Positions 31,271 to 31,350 of a DNA stretch of 31,350 nucleotides are shown in pieces. Source of the stretch: Priapulus caudatus (Eukaryota; Priapulida; Priapulimorpha; Priapulimorphida; Priapulidae); assembly GCF_000485595.1 (NCBI RefSeq), contig NW_014578065.1:50515-81864 (forward strand), written 5' to 3'. How positions within the stretch are numbered: the stretch's first letter is position 1; every line of letters starts with the position of its first letter. The position numbers and the translations under genes were made by a program. The notes beneath the pieces were generated by a model, which saw only the letters and a list, made by a program, of their open reading frames with translations, was not told the DNA's origin and did not search any database.

Positions 31271-31350
31271 AGGGCCGGACACACCAGGCGATTGCATCGG
31301 CGATGGCATCGGTCCGGACTGGCATTGGGCGATAATATCAAAACGTTTGA
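31271..31350 (+). mobile_element. Possible transposon end running off the window
   Basis: GGGCCGGACACACCAGGCGA and the following GATTGCATCGGCGATGGC look like the terminal sequence seen on many short inverted-repeat elements in invertebrates. The other end is outside, so this is only suggestive. Confidence 0.3.

Overview
This is a stretch of an invertebrate animal genome. It is mostly AT-rich, with spliced genes that have short exons and GT-AG introns, many microsatellites, small foldback elements, and a few interstitial TTAGGG-type telomeric motifs. Nothing looks bacterial, and no rRNA, tRNA or CRISPR array was seen. The phylum cannot be fixed from the sequence. The ribosomal and ArfGAP proteins are clearly bilaterian-like.

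From 1 to 2.4 kb there is a hexanucleotide array, a perfect hairpin and a fragment of an inverted-repeat element, with no gene seen. From 2.4 to 7.7 kb two genes interleave on opposite strands. On the minus strand is an ADAP (centaurin-alpha) gene, an ArfGAP with two PH domains; eight exons could be rebuilt with consistent splice phases, and only the first coding exon is missing. On the plus strand, inside an ADAP intron, are the last two coding exons of ribosomal protein S3, an intron in its 3' untranslated region holding a candidate C/D-box snoRNA, and a poly(A) signal. The two genes' 3' splice sites face each other across only 41 bp.

From about 8.7 to 19.5 kb, plus strand, lies a modular tyrosine-rich gene that I could not assign to a family. 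It is built from small exons that nearly all begin with one base and end with two bases of a split codon, so they can be joined in many orders. Two exon pairs are tandem duplicates. Two alternative last exons share a C-terminal motif, and a third terminus is possible by intron retention. A perfect CArG box, E-boxes and a MEF2-like site lie just upstream of the candidate first exon, which suggests a muscle gene.

From 19.5 to 31.35 kb no convincing gene is visible. This part holds repeats: a hairpin family with TAGACTGG ends, a TTCACACGAG inverted-repeat element, an AACGT-rich cluster, GA/CT/CA/GATA microsatellites, a 2.2 kb purine-rich minisatellite that switches to its own reverse complement at about 26.34 kb, and a 764-bp inverted-repeat transposon with 9-bp target duplications. 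That transposon is related to a smaller copy at 13.8 kb.
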